Below are positions 60,247 to 64,000 of a stretch of DNA of 64,000 nt, piece after piece. Under the pieces are notes generated by a model. That model did not search any database and was not told where the DNA came from. It saw nothing but the letters and a program-made list of their open reading frames with translations. The position numbers and the translations under genes were made by a program. Position 1 is the stretch's first letter. Each line of letters opens with the position of its first letter. The stretch lies in the NCBI RefSeq assembly GCF_035994945.1, contig NZ_CP108677.1:2666001-2730000 (forward strand), written 5' to 3'. Source of the DNA: Streptomyces sp. NBC_01216. Its GTDB lineage: Bacteria; Actinomycetota; Actinomycetes; Streptomycetales; Streptomycetaceae.

Positions 60247-61002
60247 ATGAAGGACGCCTTCGGCATCCCGCAGTCCCTGCTCCTCCTCGGCGGCACCTCC
60301 GAGATCGGACTCGCCACCGCCCGCCGGCTGATCACGCGCCGGACCCGCACGGTCCGGCTGGCCGGGCGCCCCTCCCCCGCACTGGAGGCCGCCGCCGAGT
60401 CGCTGCGCGCGCTCGGCGCGGACGTACGGACCGTGCCCTTCGACGCGCTCGACACCGCCTCGCACGCCGAGCGGCTCGGCGGGATCTTCGCCGAGGGAGA
60501 CGTCGACCTCGTCCTGCTCGCGTTCGGCGTCCTCGGCGACCAGGCCCACGACGAGGCCGACCCGGCCGCGGCCGTGCGGGTCGCCCAGACCAACTACACG
60601 GGCGCCGTCTCCGCCGGCCTGGTGTGCGCGCAGGCCCTGCAGGCACAGGGGCACGGATCGCTGGTGGTGCTGTCCTCGGTGGCCGGCGAACGCGCCCGGC
60701 GCGCCGACTTCATCTACGGATCGTCCAAGGCCGGACTCGACGCGTTCGCCCAGGGACTGGGGGACGCGATGCATGGGACCGGCGTGCACGTCATGGTCGT
60801 ACGGCCGGGGCCCGTGCGCTCCCGGACCACCCCGGGGACCGGGGGGACGACACCGGCGACCACTCCGGAGGCGGTCGCGACGGCGATCGAGCTGGGTCTG
60901 CGGCGCCGGACGGAGACCGTATGGGTCCCCGGGACGCTGCGCGTGGTGATGTCGGCGCTGCGGCACGTGCCGCGGTCGGTGTTCCGGCGCCTGCCGGTGT
61001 GA
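60247..61002 (+). CDS. dprE2: DprE2-like short-chain reductase
   Basis: SDR protein of 251 residues: LLLLGGTSEIGLATARRL (NAD(P)-binding; GGTSEIG is typical of DprE2), VLLAFGVLGDQ, VVLSSVAGERARRADFIYGSSKAGLD with the catalytic Ser-Tyr-Lys. It would complete the two-step epimerisation started by the neighbouring FAD enzyme. ATG at 60247 has AAGGAG upstream. Gap to dprE1 is 22 bases. Confidence 0.85.
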   Translation: MKDAFGIPQSLLLLGGTSEIGLATARRLITRRTRTVRLAGRPSPALEAAAESLRALGADVRTVPFDALDTASHAERLGGIFAEGDVDLVLLAFGVLGDQAHDEADPAAAVRVAQTNYTGAVSAGLVCAQALQAQGHGSLVVLSSVAGERARRADFIYGSSKAGLDAFAQGLGDAMHGTGVHVMVVRPGPVRSRTTPGTGGTTPATTPEAVATAIELGLRRRTETVWVPGTLRVVMSALRHVPRSVFRRLPV

Positions 61003-61021
61003 CCGCCTCCGGGAGACGCGG

Positions 61022-61043
61022 CCGGCCGCCACGGGGCGGCCGG
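61022..61043. terminator. Hairpin between convergent genes
   Basis: CCGGCCGCC / GGCGGCCGG, nine bp, loop ACGG. Confidence 0.6.
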
Positions 61044-61634
61044 TCAGCCCGCCGCGGGAGTGGGGGTGTCGACCGGGGAACCCTGCACGGGGACGCCGGA
61101 GACGGGCCGGCCACGGCCGAACTCGTACGCGCGGAGCTTGCGCCACACCGCGTCCGCGCCCTGCTCGTAGAGCGCGAAGGAGCGACAGGTCCAGGCGGCC
61201 TCGTAGCCGGAGAGCTCCCGGAACGCCCGGTCCATCGCCTCCTCGGAGATGCCGTGCGCCACGGTGACGTGCGGGTGGTACGGGAACTGGAGCTCGCGCA
61301 CCAGCGGACCGTCCTCGTCCCTGATCCGCCGCTGGAGCCCGTTGCAGCCGGGAACACCCTGGGCGAGCTTGACGAAGACCACCGGGGACAGCGGGCGGAA
61401 CGTTCCGGTGCCGCGCAGCCGCATGGCGAAGGGGGTGCACTCCGAGGCGACGCCGGCGAGGTGCGCCTCGATCTCCGGAAGGCGTCGCGCGTCCACCTCG
61501 GTCGGCGGGAGGAGCGTCACGTGCGTGGGGATGCCGTGGGCGGCCGGGTCCCCGAAGCCGGCGCGCCGCTCCTGGAGCAGGCTGCCGTAGGGCTCCGGGA
61601 CCGCGATCGAAACGCCGAGCGTTACGGTCCCCAC
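61044..61634 (-). CDS. 2'-5' RNA ligase/phosphodiesterase family protein
   Basis: Protein of 196 residues of the 2H phosphoesterase superfamily. Both HxT motifs are present: GIPTHVTLLPPT (about residue 40) and YHPHVTVAHGI (about 123). Members cut or join 2'-5' bonds in RNA or cyclic phosphodiesters; the actual substrate is unknown. The ATG at 61634 begins GTVTLGVSIAVPEPYG. Confidence 0.85.
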   Translation of the reverse strand: MGTVTLGVSIAVPEPYGSLLQERRAGFGDPAAHGIPTHVTLLPPTEVDARRLPEIEAHLAGVASECTPFAMRLRGTGTFRPLSPVVFVKLAQGVPGCNGLQRRIRDEDGPLVRELQFPYHPHVTVAHGISEEAMDRAFRELSGYEAAWTCRSFALYEQGADAVWRKLRAYEFGRGRPVSGVPVQGSPVDTPTPAAG

Positions 61635-61749
61635 GTCGTTCTCCTCCGTCGTCGAGCTGCGGGTGCGGATGGTGGTGCAGCCGCCAGTGTGCGGCCTGCA
61701 CCACCCCTGTGGCCAGAGTCCTCGGACCCGGCCTTCGGTCGGTCGCCGG

Positions 61750-64000
<2,251 letters not shown>

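Overview
The window is chromosomal DNA of a Streptomyces-type actinomycete. Base composition is very GC-rich with strong G/C at third codon positions, GTG (and occasional TTG) starts are common, genes often overlap by four bases (ATGA/GTGA), and the gene content is typical: afsQ1/afsQ2, an SCO4848-type membrane protein, several ECF sigma factors and a four-gene sdh operon. Gene order resembles, from memory, S. coelicolor from afsQ1 (SCO4907) down to trpS (SCO4839). No rRNA, tRNA, CRISPR array, insertion sequence or prophage was seen.

Layout. 1-2.8 kb: two-component pair AfsQ1 (5' end cut off)/AfsQ2 plus a lipoprotein. 2.9-6.5 kb: VanZ, PspC, a small secreted protein, adenosine deaminase and an alpha/beta-hydrolase-fold protein without its serine. 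6.5-15.6 kb looks like accessory DNA: LysR/MFS pair, ECF sigma factor with NTF2-like tail, STAS protein, then an operon of radical SAM enzyme, P-loop kinase, methyltransferase and CYTH protein facing a HTH-DUF5919/NUDIX/HD-domain group, with a decayed HAD gene between them. 15.7-22.8 kb: nucleoside uptake and salvage (BMP-type binding lipoprotein, ABC ATPase, two permeases, cytidine deaminase, thymidine phosphorylase). 23-24.3 kb: M20 amidohydrolase. 24.4-31.6 kb: a nonulosonic (sialic/Kdn-like) acid glycopolymer cluster. 31.7-43.7 kb: MerR regulator, LysE exporter, methylmalonyl-CoA mutase-like subunit, L,D-transpeptidase, ECF sigma with membrane partner, Clp-N/HTH regulator, DUF4328 protein, GH20 hexosaminidase, OHCU-decarboxylase-like protein. 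43.9-47.3 kb: sdhCDAB. 47.4-55.2 kb: membrane proteins, MarR and TetR regulators, a DCC protein, a solute-binding protein, a metallophosphoesterase. 55.6-64 kb: D-Ala-D-Ala carboxypeptidase, YihY, flavin oxidoreductase, DprE1/DprE2-like pair, 2'-5' RNA ligase-like protein, trpS and the start of an ornithine aminotransferase gene.

How parts work together. Adenosine deaminase, thymidine phosphorylase, the BMP lipoprotein and the ABC ATPase operon all carry the same palindrome (CTACGCGCGTAG or a one-base variant) at their promoters, so they look like one nucleoside regulon controlled by a regulator not visible here. The 24-31 kb genes would make, activate and polymerise a nonulosonic acid for the cell wall, fitting the nearby cell-wall genes. 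A TetR repressor appears to control itself and two upstream genes through two matching palindromes.

Most unusual points: an NTF2-like gene broken by a five-copy 8-bp repeat such that one, four or seven copies would restore the frame; an ABC ATPase gene whose only well-placed start is AUC; a five-copy family of palindromic elements that mostly sit on stop codons; and the uncharacterised radical-SAM locus.
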